A stretch of DNA of 34,093 nucleotides from Thermoguttaceae bacterium (GTDB taxonomy: Bacteria > Planctomycetota > Planctomycetia > Pirellulales > Thermoguttaceae), in contig JAQVKF010000017.1 of NCBI GenBank assembly GCA_028694795.1, forward strand, positions 1-34,093, read 5' to 3'. The position numbers and the translations under genes were made by a program. Positions 18,283 to 26,654 of this stretch are shown in pieces. The notes under the pieces were generated by a model. It was given only the letters and a program-made list of their open reading frames with translations. It was not told where the DNA came from and did no database searches. Within the stretch, counting starts at the first letter, position 1; every line of letters starts with the position of its first letter.

Positions 18283-19467
18283 ATGACCACCGCTCCCGCT
18301 GATTCCGAAAAATCCAATATTCAAACAAATTTCCACGTCGTATCCACCTCCGCCCAACCGTCGCCATGCTCGGTAGAGGCCACCATAACCGTTGAACCAT
18401 CAGCGGCGGTTCCATCGGCCACGGCGCCCACGGTACAATCTTCGAATGAGGCGGTGATACCGAAGAGACGCTCACGACGAACTCGCTGGATGATGTGGAT
18501 GAAACTGGCGATCATGTTGTTGATTGCGGGCGGTTTGTACTTAGCGGTGCGTAAATCGCTGCATTTGCTCGACGAGAACGACCACGGTTGGAATTTTCAA
18601 CCGTGGTGGCTCATAAGCGCGACGTTTGTTTATACGTTATCTCTTTTTCCATCGGGTCTGTTTTATTGGCTCGGTATGCGAGGTTTAGGCCAACATCCAT
18701 CACTTTATCGGTCAGTTCGTTCCTATTACATTGGTCATTTGGGCAAATATGTGCCGGGCAAGGCGATGGTTCCAGTACTGCGGGCGGCACTGGTTTGCGG
18801 TCCACGGGTAACGACGGCAGCGGCGGTCGCGGCGGTCTTTCTCGAAACGCTCACCTGGATTGCGTCTGGGGCGTTTTGGGGTGTTGCTTACCTGATTATC
18901 GCCTATCGCAGTGCCTGGCAAACGCAGCCATGGCTTCTTTTCGCGGCGGTGGGCGTGGTGGTCGGAGCGGCTCTACCCACGCTACCGCCGGTATTTCGAT
19001 TCGCACTGACCCTATTGCAAAAATGTTTTCCACGAAAAGCGGAATCGCTATCGAGTTTGAAGCGGCTTAATTTTCGAACGCTCGGACTCGGATGGATTTG
19101 CAGCTCGGTCGTTTGGTGGGGAATGGGGGCCGCGTATTGGTTAGTATTGCGATCAATGAACGTTGGGATTGATTATTTCCCCATATCGACCTTGCCATTT
19201 TGTATGATGACCATCTCGTTAGCCATTTCGATTAGTTTCCTGATTTTGCCGCTTCCAGGCGGATTAGGATTACGAGAAACGGTCATTTACGCTTTAATGA
19301 CGACGGTCTTTTTCGCGGGAACGACGGAACCGGAGATTGCGCGTTCGATTGCCGCATTGTCCGCCGTCCTCTTTCGCTTGATTTCACTTGGTGGTGAAGT
19401 GGGCGTTTCGGTGATTTTGTACCTCATTCGCCCACCCCGAGAGACAATGGACGAAACCATTCGGTAG
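18283..19467 (+). CDS. Flippase-like membrane protein (lysylphosphatidylglycerol synthase TM-region family)
   Basis: 394 residues. An N-terminal soluble Ser/Thr/Pro/Val-rich tail (about 1-60) and a basic patch KRRSRRTR are followed by about seven membrane segments, the first at about 74-90. Two family signatures are present: YYIGHLGKYVPGKA at 148-161 and LPLPGGLGLRE near 322-332. This is the UPF0104/lysylphosphatidylglycerol synthase transmembrane family (AglD-like). It flips or modifies lipids or takes part in glycolipid synthesis; the catalytic aminoacyl-transferase domain of full MprF proteins is absent. The long N-terminal tail is unusual, and a later internal start (such as Met70) could be the real one. 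No strong ribosome site is seen at 18283. Monocistronic. Confidence 0.8.
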   Translation: MTTAPADSEKSNIQTNFHVVSTSAQPSPCSVEATITVEPSAAVPSATAPTVQSSNEAVIPKRRSRRTRWMMWMKLAIMLLIAGGLYLAVRKSLHLLDENDHGWNFQPWWLISATFVYTLSLFPSGLFYWLGMRGLGQHPSLYRSVRSYYIGHLGKYVPGKAMVPVLRAALVCGPRVTTAAAVAAVFLETLTWIASGAFWGVAYLIIAYRSAWQTQPWLLFAAVGVVVGAALPTLPPVFRFALTLLQKCFPRKAESLSSLKRLNFRTLGLGWICSSVVWWGMGAAYWLVLRSMNVGIDYFPISTLPFCMMTISLAISISFLILPLPGGLGLRETVIYALMTTVFFAGTTEPEIARSIAALSAVLFRLISLGGEVGVSVILYLIRPPRETMDETIR

Positions 19468-19612
19468 TATAAATTTGCCGCTGCATTTCCCGGCTGTCCA
19501 CCACCTAGAGGTGTCGCATTCGTGAGCCAATACCGAAGCCGTCCGTATTCACCGGCGCATAAAATGATTTACGAGCCATCCGTGTTGCCATATTAAAACA
19601 AGGAGTCATACG

Positions 19613-21220
19613 ATGCAAGAACACGAAATCCTTCATTCTGGCTGCATTTGTAATGCTATGCCACGTCGTCATTTCCTCACAACGGGTTGCGCCGTGTGCG
19701 CAACAGGTGGGCTTTTGGCCACCTTATGCCAAAACACACCCACCGTCTCGGCCAATGCCGCTTCCCAAAAAACGAATGCGATGAGGATCCGTATTTTCTT
19801 CGCGTTGCACTCCCCAGTGCAGGAACAACCCGATTGGCCGAACCTAGGATTCGATTTTCGACCGGTCATCTCCCGTGTTGTCGAACAACTCAATGCGGCG
19901 TGTAACGATATCGAATTCATCCCCAGCATGGTCAACGGGGCCCAAGCGACCGAGCAGATTCTCACGGAAGATGCCGAGCTCGACGGAACCGACCATGCGA
20001 TCCAAGGATATTTCGTGATGCAGCTGAACTGCTGGAATCAATGTGTACAATCGTGTGTCGCGACACAAAAACCTGTTTTATATGTCGATTTTCAATTCGC
20101 GGGTAGCGGTGGTTTTCTCGTCTATACCGCTGGACTCTTACGTGCGGAGGCCAAAAACTTCGGATTTATCGGTTCATCCAAATTTGAAGATGTGATCCTC
20201 GCCGCCCAATGTTTTAAGACTATTACGGCGCCAAATGAATTCGCCGAGGCCGTCGCAAAAGTTCGAAAAGAACGTACCCCTTTATTCAAACTCGCGGTCA
20301 AGGAAGATCCTGTGGATTGCTTGCCGATCCCGGAACTACTCGAAAAAATCAGAGGGCTTAAACTGATCGCCATCGGTGGAATGATGGGTGGAAACCTCGT
20401 CGAATCCACAAAATCGGAACTCGGTATTGATGTGCTAGCGATGGATTATCAGGAAATCAACGCCCTATGGGAAAAGGCGGATCGCAACGAGGCGGCGGAA
20501 ATCGTTCAAAAATGGAAAAGTCCGAACACCGTAATCAGCGATGATGTTTCGGATGAAACACTTGAACGCTCCGCTCGCATGGCCATCGCGATGCGGCAAA
20601 TGCTCGAAAAATATGGCGCGCAGGGCATTACAATGAACTGTCTGGGCGGCTTCTACGGTAAACAGATTCAAGCCTATCCATGTCTCGGTTTTCATGAAAT
20701 TTTGAACACTGGGAAGGTCGGAGCGTGTGAATGCGATATACGTTCTTCCATAACGATGCTCGTCATGTCCGCGCTCACGCAAGGTCGTCCGGGCTATATC
20801 AGCGATCCGATTATCGATACGGCGAAAAATCAGATCGTCTACGCCCATTGCGTTTCGTCCAACAAAGTTTTTGGTCCGAATGGTCCATCGAATCCAATGG
20901 AAATTCTCACTCACTCAGAAGATCGTGCGGGTGCGTCGGTACGTTCGATTGTGCCGGTCAATGGCATGCTGACCACAACGGTCGAATTTTCTCCCGATCG
21001 AAAAGAACTCCTATTCCATCAGGCCATCGCCGTCGAAAATGATCCGGACGATCGTGCGTGTCGTACCAAAATCGGCGCGGTACCGCTCGGAAATATCGAA
21101 AAACTTTACACACAATGGGACCATTACGGCTGGCATCGCGTGACCTATTATGGCGATCTGAAGGCCGAAGTCTTTGCGATTGCCGACGCTCTTGGTTGGA
21201 CAGTCTGTGAAGAAGCGTAA
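19613..21220 (+). CDS. Tat-exported L-fucose/L-arabinose isomerase-like protein
   Basis: 535 residues with AAGGAG eight bases before the ATG at 19613. The N-terminus has a twin-arginine signal: PRRHFLTTG at 17-25, then a weakly hydrophobic stretch ending near SANAAS. The mature part has the layout of the FucI/AraA superfamily. These are normally cytoplasmic enzymes that interconvert aldoses and ketoses with Mn2+. Segments such as GYISDPIIDTAKNQIVYAHCV and SVRSIVPVNGMLTTTVEFS match the C-terminal domain of FucI-like proteins. No catalytic Glu/Asp pair could be assigned with certainty. Export by Tat suits a folded, metal-loaded protein. It forms an operon with the malectin-like gene 22 bp downstream. 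It could be a binding protein with an isomerase fold rather than an enzyme. Confidence 0.75.
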   Translation: MQEHEILHSGCICNAMPRRHFLTTGCAVCATGGLLATLCQNTPTVSANAASQKTNAMRIRIFFALHSPVQEQPDWPNLGFDFRPVISRVVEQLNAACNDIEFIPSMVNGAQATEQILTEDAELDGTDHAIQGYFVMQLNCWNQCVQSCVATQKPVLYVDFQFAGSGGFLVYTAGLLRAEAKNFGFIGSSKFEDVILAAQCFKTITAPNEFAEAVAKVRKERTPLFKLAVKEDPVDCLPIPELLEKIRGLKLIAIGGMMGGNLVESTKSELGIDVLAMDYQEINALWEKADRNEAAEIVQKWKSPNTVISDDVSDETLERSARMAIAMRQMLEKYGAQGITMNCLGGFYGKQIQAYPCLGFHEILNTGKVGACECDIRSSITMLVMSALTQGRPGYISDPIIDTAKNQIVYAHCVSSNKVFGPNGPSNPMEILTHSEDRAGASVRSIVPVNGMLTTTVEFSPDRKELLFHQAIAVENDPDDRACRTKIGAVPLGNIEKLYTQWDHYGWHRVTYYGDLKAEVFAIADALGWTVCEEA

Positions 21221-21242
21221 TCACACTAAAAGGAGAAAAAAT

Positions 21243-22307
21243 ATGTACAAATATTTAGCTATGTTGGGCTTGATTGTCGCCTTCATTTCAGCGAATTGGG
21301 TTCATCCAACCATCACGTACGCTCAAGAAGCTCCGGCAACGAGTGAATCATCGGCGGCATGGTCCATCTTGCCCGATGGGATTTTCGGTTTGGATCCGAT
21401 TCCCAATGCCGACTCGGCCTCACCCGCATACCGTTATCGGATATCGTACCAAATTCCCGGAGCGGCCAGTACCCATTGGAACATCCAAACGGTACCGCTT
21501 TTGGACCATGAAAAAAAGCAAGTAACAAATATACAAGTATTCGGAAATACACCCATGATCCAATGGGCATCACCTGTAGAAGGAAGTGATCCGGCATTGA
21601 CTTCGATTGACGTGGGATTTGGCGGGAAACCGATCGTCTATGAGATTAAAGTCGAAAAGCATGGAAAATACCAACTGATTCTTGGTGTTTGTGAAGGACA
21701 TCATCAGCAGCCTGCACAGCGAATACTTCAATTCAGCATCGACGGCCAAAAAATCCGAACACTCGACACAATGCGTGACGGACGCAATGTTCCCATTTAT
21801 GAAACGTTCGATGTGGAAGATGCAGACGGTGACGGCATCATCCGCCTCGAAGTGGGAACGATCCAGGAAAGCATTGATCGCAATAGTATTCTCAATGTAT
21901 TATGGCTATTGCCGCAGGAAGCGAATAAGACGATTTCGCGGGAATCGCTGCTTGCTGGAAAAGTGGATGGAGCAATCATCCATCACAATGCCTCGACACG
22001 TTCGCAGAATCCTCTCCGTGTACAAATGACTCTGACCGTGGAGGCACCGAAGTCGCATGATCTGACCATCGCTCCGATTTTTTCCATTGAAACCAACGAT
22101 TCTGCTAGTGTCGTTCGTGAACGTCCTAACCGATATACCATTGGTAACGATTTCCAATGGACACTCGAAGGCCTTCCGATGCGTCTCAATTCCATCGTCA
22201 ATCATGAAATTCGTTTTGAATGTGATTCCATGATACTCCCGGCAGGCGAATCGAAAGAATTTTCCATGGAGCTAACCCGTGAAATAGAAGGAACCGATAC
22301 CAACTAA
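21243..22307 (+). CDS. Secreted protein with malectin-like carbohydrate-binding region
   Basis: 354 residues from the ATG at 21243, which has AAAGGAG upstream; the frame is open 23 codons further but that part overlaps the preceding gene. A signal peptide is clear (MYKYLAMLGLIVAFISANW, cleavage near TYAQEA). Residues about 105-215 (YEIKVEKHGKYQLILGVCEG, RILQFSIDGQKIRTLD, VEDADGDGIIRLEVG) read like a malectin-type beta-sandwich that binds glucans. The flanking parts are beta-rich and unassigned. There is no catalytic motif. It sits 22 bp after the Tat-exported isomerase-like gene, so the two are likely cotranscribed and act together outside the cytoplasm, perhaps on one carbohydrate ligand. 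The end of the transcript is probably the GC hairpin at 22382-22403. Confidence 0.65.
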   Translation: MYKYLAMLGLIVAFISANWVHPTITYAQEAPATSESSAAWSILPDGIFGLDPIPNADSASPAYRYRISYQIPGAASTHWNIQTVPLLDHEKKQVTNIQVFGNTPMIQWASPVEGSDPALTSIDVGFGGKPIVYEIKVEKHGKYQLILGVCEGHHQQPAQRILQFSIDGQKIRTLDTMRDGRNVPIYETFDVEDADGDGIIRLEVGTIQESIDRNSILNVLWLLPQEANKTISRESLLAGKVDGAIIHHNASTRSQNPLRVQMTLTVEAPKSHDLTIAPIFSIETNDSASVVRERPNRYTIGNDFQWTLEGLPMRLNSIVNHEIRFECDSMILPAGESKEFSMELTREIEGTDTN

Positions 22308-22336
22308 CCGACATCAATTGGTCAGACCACATGGTA

Positions 22337-22437
22337 CTTTTTACCCGACGTTGGTACTGCCAACATCTAACAAGAAACACTCCCGGCCCTTCGGGCGGTC
22401 GGGTTGTGGTGATTTTACCTGACGTTGTTACCGCCAC
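22337..22437 (+). repeat. Two solo copies of the short dispersed motif
   Basis: The motif TTTTTACCTGACGTTGGTAC plus TGCCA occurs at 22337-22363 (ctttttacccgacgttggta) and again at 22411-22437 (gattttacctgacgttgtta), on both sides of a GC-rich hairpin. No MITE ends are present. It lies between the convergent host operon and the phage module. Confidence 0.65.
22382..22403. terminator. GC-rich hairpin at the host/phage junction
   Basis: CCCG-GCCC-ttc-GGGC-ggt-CGGG forms a strong stem with a small loop and a bulge, in the 198-bp gap between convergent transcripts. Only short T stretches follow. It may end the malectin-like operon on one side and the phage transcript on the other. Confidence 0.5.
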
Positions 22438-22505
22438 ATCGCTGGTTTACCTTCCCTATTCCAGTCGGTCGATCCCGGATTGAGGACAACTTATGTGAAC
22501 GCTCC

Positions 22506-23357
22506 CTAACTCACGGCGGATTGAAATAGAGCCGAAAAATCGGATATATCGTAAAGTCCATGTCCTTCACAAGTCACACGTTCCCAACTCCCAATCGAAG
22601 GAGACCAAAAATGATTCCAACCAAATGACGTATCCCGATGTCTTAGCCCTCGCTGACGGAATATGTAACGAATCTTCCACGTAAATGCACTCGGACCGGT
22701 CGCAAGATCCGCTCGGTACAATTTATTGCTCTGTATGCCGACAAACAACAACGTTTCCGCCGCGGCTCCCAAAAACGAAGTCTCATTCTCCGTTCCTTGC
22801 AATCGCTGGATCGTATTCCACGGCGGATTTATTACATTACTCCATGTCACACGATGTTCCGTAATCGGAATGACACGAATATAATACGGTCGCTCACTCG
22901 GAGTTGCCGAAGCATTCGCCCCACTCCAACCGCTTGTCGGAATTTTGATCGTCTCGGTATCATATCCCAGCTCATAAGTGATTTGCGACCCAGATTCCGT
23001 GACCGCAACGTCGGAGACATCGGTTAATTCCTCTTGTGATAACACGCCGTAACACACAATCGCCTTGGCAAAAGAGCCTGGATAAGTGTTCAAATCTTGT
23101 GATATTGCGGTAAATCGCCGAACTTCCGGACGATCACCGCTAATCGGTTCCAATCGAAGTTGCGTCGCCACAATCGACGATTTTCCAGGATAAATCGCGG
23201 GACCGTTCTCCTGATTCCTACTCGCTAAGCCTAAAACTTCACACGCAAAGGCATCTCGATCACTCCACGGAATCACAAACGTCCGCTCCGCATAAAAACC
23301 GTCCGGACCATAATTTTCTATCGGAGAACCAGATAGTTCCGCGAACATGACACTCAT
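22506..23357 (-). CDS. Last gene of phage module, unassigned structural candidate
   Basis: 283 residues, family not recognised. GAGGAG eight bases before the ATG at 23357 fixes the start. The protein is beta-rich with many aromatic residues, with no signal peptide or membrane segment. The C-terminal 60 residues (KIRYIFRQRGLRHRDTSFG and WNHFWSPSIGSWERV) are rich in Trp and Arg. By position it is the distal gene of a head-gene transcript, where head-completion, neck or spike proteins are usual, but nothing in the sequence proves such a role. Two solo repeat motifs and a hairpin follow its stop. MITE copy D lies 77 bp upstream of its start codon, so D sits in its leader region. Confidence 0.6.
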   Translation of the reverse strand: MSVMFAELSGSPIENYGPDGFYAERTFVIPWSDRDAFACEVLGLASRNQENGPAIYPGKSSIVATQLRLEPISGDRPEVRRFTAISQDLNTYPGSFAKAIVCYGVLSQEELTDVSDVAVTESGSQITYELGYDTETIKIPTSGWSGANASATPSERPYYIRVIPITEHRVTWSNVINPPWNTIQRLQGTENETSFLGAAAETLLFVGIQSNKLYRADLATGPSAFTWKIRYIFRQRGLRHRDTSFGWNHFWSPSIGSWERVTCEGHGLYDISDFSALFQSAVS

Positions 23358-23433
23358 ATCATACTCCTCTATAGATTTTATGTTCAGATATTTATCTAGC
23401 CTTAACCGCTCGTACCAACGCGAATTCCGACCA

Positions 23434-23633
23434 GGGCGTGTTCACATAAGTTGCACCTTAATCGGAGCGACCGTCTGTACCAGCGTCAGGTAAAAAGTTT
23501 CCCCTCAAGCTCCTTTTCCAAAACTTTTTACTAGACGCACAAACTTCAATATCAACCGACATAAACCACCCCGATTGCTATTATTTCGTTCTTGGCTATC
23601 GGTTTTATCATGTGATTATATGTGAACACGCCC
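23434..23633 (-). mobile_element. MITE copy D, 200 bp, module 1 only
   Basis: Ends GGGCGTGTTCACATAA and TATGTGAACACGCCC are near-perfect inverses. TA follows on the right (634-635 of this kilobase), but CA stands on the left, so one flank has mutated or the duplication is not intact. The element reads in reverse relative to copy A and carries the purine-rich module 1 but not module 2. It lies between two phage genes. Confidence 0.85.
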
Positions 23634-23723
23634 TAAAAATACGACATTTTTGTCCTTGGCAAAAAGCCATGTACAATAAAATCGCGATGGTCCGTACTCA
23701 ATCAAAGGAAATGGTTTCTGGGA

Positions 23724-24347
23724 TCACTGCACAAAACTCGAAATCGTTTCTCCAGAACTTGTCGTTCCACCCTCATCGGTGGAAGAAGTCGCTTCATTCG
23801 AGGTCGTACCACCTGTCGAATCGCCCGAATCCGCATTCCAACCGGGTGAGGTTCCCAGAATGGCGATATCAAATAAGACGTCGTTGCCATTCGCCGTTAA
23901 TTTAATTTTTTTCGCCGTCGAATCGACACTCCACCCGGTTCCGAAATTCGCCAACAACAGCGGTGTGCCAGGCTCAATATTCAACGCATCACCAGCTAAC
24001 GCGAATGGACCTGTCCATGGTGTCAAAACTTCACTACTAATGTTCAAAACACCTGTATTTGAACGATTGTACAGATATAAAAGTTTTACCGCCCCCAATG
24101 TAAACGTCACATTACGACCGAAAATCAATTGGGCCAACGAGGTTAGATCATACGTCACGCTCGCATCTTTACAAAGCGTTTGAGATTCTAAATACCACGC
24201 AATATCAACATCCGGTAATGTTGATGGAGCCAAACTGTCACGTCGAAAACTAAGTTTCGTCGAATCTGTCACACGACGAGATATACTAGTGTCCATCCAC
24301 GTCCAACCACACTCCATACGTGTTAAAATATCTAATCGTGTCGCCAT
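23724..24347 (-). CDS. Phage-module protein with Ser/Thr/Gly-rich tail
   Basis: 207 residues, family not recognised. AAAGGAA before the ATG at 24347 gives a suitable start. Residues 1-170 look like a compact beta-rich domain (SVTYDLTSLAQLIFGRNVTF, TLGAVKLLYLYNRSNTGV, TPLLLANFGTGWSVD). The last 35 residues are a flexible acidic Ser/Thr/Gly tail (DSGDSTGGTTSNEATSSTDE). Such tails occur on exposed virion proteins, but this is only suggestive. It is flanked by MITE D downstream and, beyond 219 bp, MITE E upstream, so its transcription from the upstream phage genes must pass through element E. Confidence 0.6.
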   Translation of the reverse strand: MATRLDILTRMECGWTWMDTSISRRVTDSTKLSFRRDSLAPSTLPDVDIAWYLESQTLCKDASVTYDLTSLAQLIFGRNVTFTLGAVKLLYLYNRSNTGVLNISSEVLTPWTGPFALAGDALNIEPGTPLLLANFGTGWSVDSTAKKIKLTANGNDVLFDIAILGTSPGWNADSGDSTGGTTSNEATSSTDEGGTTSSGETISSFVQ

Positions 24348-24405
24348 AAAATATTTCCTTTATATGCTTCCCTTTGAATTTACGCCGTATATTTGCGATC
24401 TTTTC

Positions 24406-24430
24406 CATGACCAAACCATGCTTGGTCGTG
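24406..24430. other. Hairpin upstream of the 207-residue phage gene
   Basis: CATGACCAA and TTGGTCGTG form a 9-bp stem (one G-T wobble) with a 7-base loop, 59 bp upstream of the start at 24347. It could be a leader hairpin or a processing site. The rest of 24348-24566 shows nothing recognisable. Confidence 0.35.
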
Positions 24431-24566
24431 TCTAATCAGGGTCCATAGTTCGACTTTTGAATCCCGCTTTTGCCCAATTGAAAATCTTAATTTTGGATCA
24501 ATATCACTGATCGACGGGGAACATCGTCAGGAAAAATCCGGTCGTATAAACCACTCCAAGCGTCTA

Positions 24567-24768
24567 GGGCGTGTTCACATAGAATCACATAGTAAAAACC
24601 GATAGCTAAGAATGAAATGACCGCAATCGGTGCGGTTTATGTCGGTTGATATTGAGGTTTATGCGTCTGGTAAAAAGTTTTGGAAGGGGAATTTGAGGGG
24701 AAACTTTTTACCTGACGCTGGTACAGATGGTCGCTCCGATTAAGGTGGCAACTTGTGTGAACACACCC
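24567..24768 (+). mobile_element. MITE copy E, 202 bp, module 1 only, in a stop codon
   Basis: Ends GGGCGTGTTCACAT and TTGTGTGAACACACCC are flanked by TA on both sides (24565-24566 and 24769-24770). It carries module 1 (ttggaaggggaatttgagg), bordered by GTAAAAAGTTTT and AAACTTTTTAC, which are inverse to each other. Its right end supplies the last base of the TAG stop codon of the neighbouring phage gene. Confidence 0.9.
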
Positions 24769-25208
24769 TAGATGCCAGGAAATTTCAAGACACGGACTCG
24801 CATCGTCATACACCAGACCCAAGTGCCATCACTCTGTTGATTCGAATCGTTTTCCAGTATCTCACTTCGAAGCCATAGTGTCCCTTGCAATCTGCCCGCG
24901 GAGTCCGTCACTTGCCACATCGCCGCATCAAACAGTTCACACAACGTGGTAACGAGTTCTGAAGAGCTAAGGTAATGTCGATGGTAAATCTCCAATACAA
25001 AATAGACATCTTCTATATTAACACCCGTATTCGTCACCAAATACGGACGCGCATTCTTTCGTAATACCGATATGTATGGCGGATGACGATGAATCGGATA
25101 ACCGGTAAAAATCAATTCCGGACTCAACAAACGGAGCAACTCGCTACTCGCCGCACATCGCGCATGAACTGCCGATTCCACCACGCTCGCTCTATCTTGA
25201 TCCGACAT
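24768..25208 (-). CDS. Phage-module protein, unassigned (head-tail joining candidate)
   Basis: 146 residues from the ATG at 25208 (MSDQDRASVVESAVH), which has GAGGAA about 7 bases upstream. The frame is open 27 codons further, but that would overlap the preceding gene. The family is not recognised. The sequence alternates helices and strands (YISVLRKNARPYLVTNTGVN, VYFVLEIYHRHYLSSSELV, GTLWLRSEIL) and ends VRVLKFPGI. Size and position after capsid genes suit a head-completion or connector-type protein, by analogy only. The TAG stop consists of the TA target site plus the first G of MITE copy E. Joining the flanks without the element would still give TAG, so the reading frame end is unchanged by the insertion. 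Confidence 0.65.
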   Translation of the reverse strand: MSDQDRASVVESAVHARCAASSELLRLLSPELIFTGYPIHRHPPYISVLRKNARPYLVTNTGVNIEDVYFVLEIYHRHYLSSSELVTTLCELFDAAMWQVTDSAGRLQGTLWLRSEILENDSNQQSDGTWVWCMTMRVRVLKFPGI

Positions 25209-25263
25209 AAAAAATTCCTCTAAACCGGTGATTTTCCTTATTTCCTCGTTGCTCAAAACTTGA

Positions 25264-25899
25264 TCACAGCGAACGCTCGCACTCCGCATCCAGTTCCACT
25301 AAACCTGGAAAATGCGATGGCAATTGGAATGAACATACTGTAAAAATATTCTCTGTCGCATTGCGAAGACGATGCACTTTCGGCGAAAAATTCTCGCAAA
25401 GAAGAAGTATTTGTACACTGATATTTCCCTGCATTTTGTCATCCGAGCTGGTCACTCGCGGAATCACAGTACCACGTACTCCTGTCAAAAACGCCTGCCA
25501 AGCGATCAATTGTGCTCCAGACGCGTCTTTCGTGAAACTCGGCACTTCTAACGTAAAAATCTCCTCAAACAACGTGGACATCTTTTCATTCCGCGTCGTC
25601 AAGAGCCAGCGGTCTAAACGCTGCTTCACATACAGCACCGTCCAAACGCCACGCTCGCCATCTTCCAACAGATCACCCACACGAGGGGGATCACCGCTCT
25701 CGCTTAGCGGGATCTGCCACTGCATCATCCCCGTCAATCGATACGCATTCTTCTCATTCGAAAGGTAATCATTCGCATAAGAGGTCCGAATGGCCCGCGT
25801 GATCGGCACTGAATCGCCACCTCCGCGATGCCAGGTCACCGGAATAAAACCGTCCACTATCCGCGAAAAGTCGCCTGAAAAAATCGCCGTCTCTGACAT
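25264..25899 (-). CDS. Phage-module protein, unassigned
   Basis: 211 residues. GAGG about 8 bases before the ATG at 25899 supports the start. No family is recognised. The protein opens MSETAIFSGDFSRIVDG. Its middle has a beta-type stretch (RGVWTVLYVKQRLDRWLL) with the feel of head-closure or baseplate-type small domains, but that is not proof. The C-terminal half is also beta-rich (NISVQILLLCENFSPK, IFTVCSFQLPSHF). There is no membrane or signal segment. It ends 55 bp before the start of the following 146-residue gene, so the two are probably cotranslated from one transcript. MITE copy F lies 82 bp upstream of its start. Confidence 0.65.
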   Translation of the reverse strand: MSETAIFSGDFSRIVDGFIPVTWHRGGGDSVPITRAIRTSYANDYLSNEKNAYRLTGMMQWQIPLSESGDPPRVGDLLEDGERGVWTVLYVKQRLDRWLLTTRNEKMSTLFEEIFTLEVPSFTKDASGAQLIAWQAFLTGVRGTVIPRVTSSDDKMQGNISVQILLLCENFSPKVHRLRNATENIFTVCSFQLPSHFPGLVELDAECERSL

Positions 25900-25981
25900 C
25901 TTTAAGCCTCACACTCCATCGCTTGTCAAATATTATATCCCAATACTCCGATCTAGCCCGTACGCATAGCGGGTTTTACTA

Positions 25982-26221
25982 GGGCGTGTTCACATATAAT
26001 CACATGGTAAAAACCATGGCCAAGAATGAATGACCGCAATCGGAGTGGTTTACGTTGGTTGATATTGAAGTTTGCGCGTCTAGTAAAAAGTTTCCTCTCA
26101 TGGGTTTTTCGCCCCAAAAAAGTTTTACGAAAAAACATTTTCGTAGAAAATGCGCAACTTTTTACCTGACGCTGGTACAGACATTGCTTCGATTGGGGTG
26201 GCAACTTGTGTGAACACGCAC
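25982..26221 (+). mobile_element. MITE copy F, 240 bp, module 2 only
   Basis: Flanked by TA (25980-25981 and 26222-26223). Ends are GGGCGTGTTCACATA and TGTGTGAACACGCAC. It carries module 2, with tcatgggtttttcg and the hairpin cattttcgtagaaaatg, and lacks module 1. It is nearly identical to copy G but in the opposite direction. An open frame through it encodes a peptide like one in copy G, which follows from the DNA identity and is not counted as a gene. Confidence 0.9.
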
Positions 26222-26316
26222 TAGATGATTGTACAAATAACATGCTCGCGAACACATAGCACAAAGGTAATTCCCATTCGCTTCGTTGGAAAGGAACGCT
26301 ATGAATCTATTCCGTA

Positions 26317-26529
26317 TCATGTCGAACCATACGAATGAATCTCATATGGCTGCGATTGAGACAGCTTCGTATCGCACCAATCAATGATCTTTTGAAGCTG
26401 TCCCAAATAGTCCGTCCACGAAACACTCTGACCCTCTAGCGTGTAACTCGGCTTCGGACTAAGCGTGATCTCCTCCATATTGTTCATCGCCTGTAAACGA
26501 ATCTGACGGATCTGCAAAACGTCGTCCAT
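26317..26529 (-). CDS. Small phage-module protein, 70 residues
   Basis: GAGGAGG seven bases before the ATG at 26529 is one of the best ribosome sites in the window. The protein begins MDDVLQIRQIRLQAM and ends in a helix rich in Gln and Trp (SWTDYLGQLQKIIDWCDTKL) followed by QPYEIHSYGST. The family is not recognised; size and position suggest a small structural or assembly protein. It lies alone between two oppositely oriented MITEs (F and G), about 95 and 125 bp away, so the whole gene sits in the loop of a 240-bp inverted repeat. Confidence 0.7.
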   Translation of the reverse strand: MDDVLQIRQIRLQAMNNMEEITLSPKPSYTLEGQSVSWTDYLGQLQKIIDWCDTKLSQSQPYEIHSYGST

Positions 26530-26654
26530 CGTATCCTCCTCACGTTCAAAATATCCCCAAATTTTTCTTCAAAAAAGACCAACTCGAATCAAACGTCGCT
26601 TCGTTGTGATCCGAAACGTTGTCCCATTCCATCCAAAAGATGAAAAAATATCTA

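Noticed and set aside
25953-26264. Open frame on the minus strand through MITE F, with a similar peptide in MITE G (26606-26899, plus) and in copies A, B and E
   Set aside because: The shared peptide simply follows from the repeated DNA; frames start in unrelated flanks, have no ribosome site, and are shortened by the module differences.
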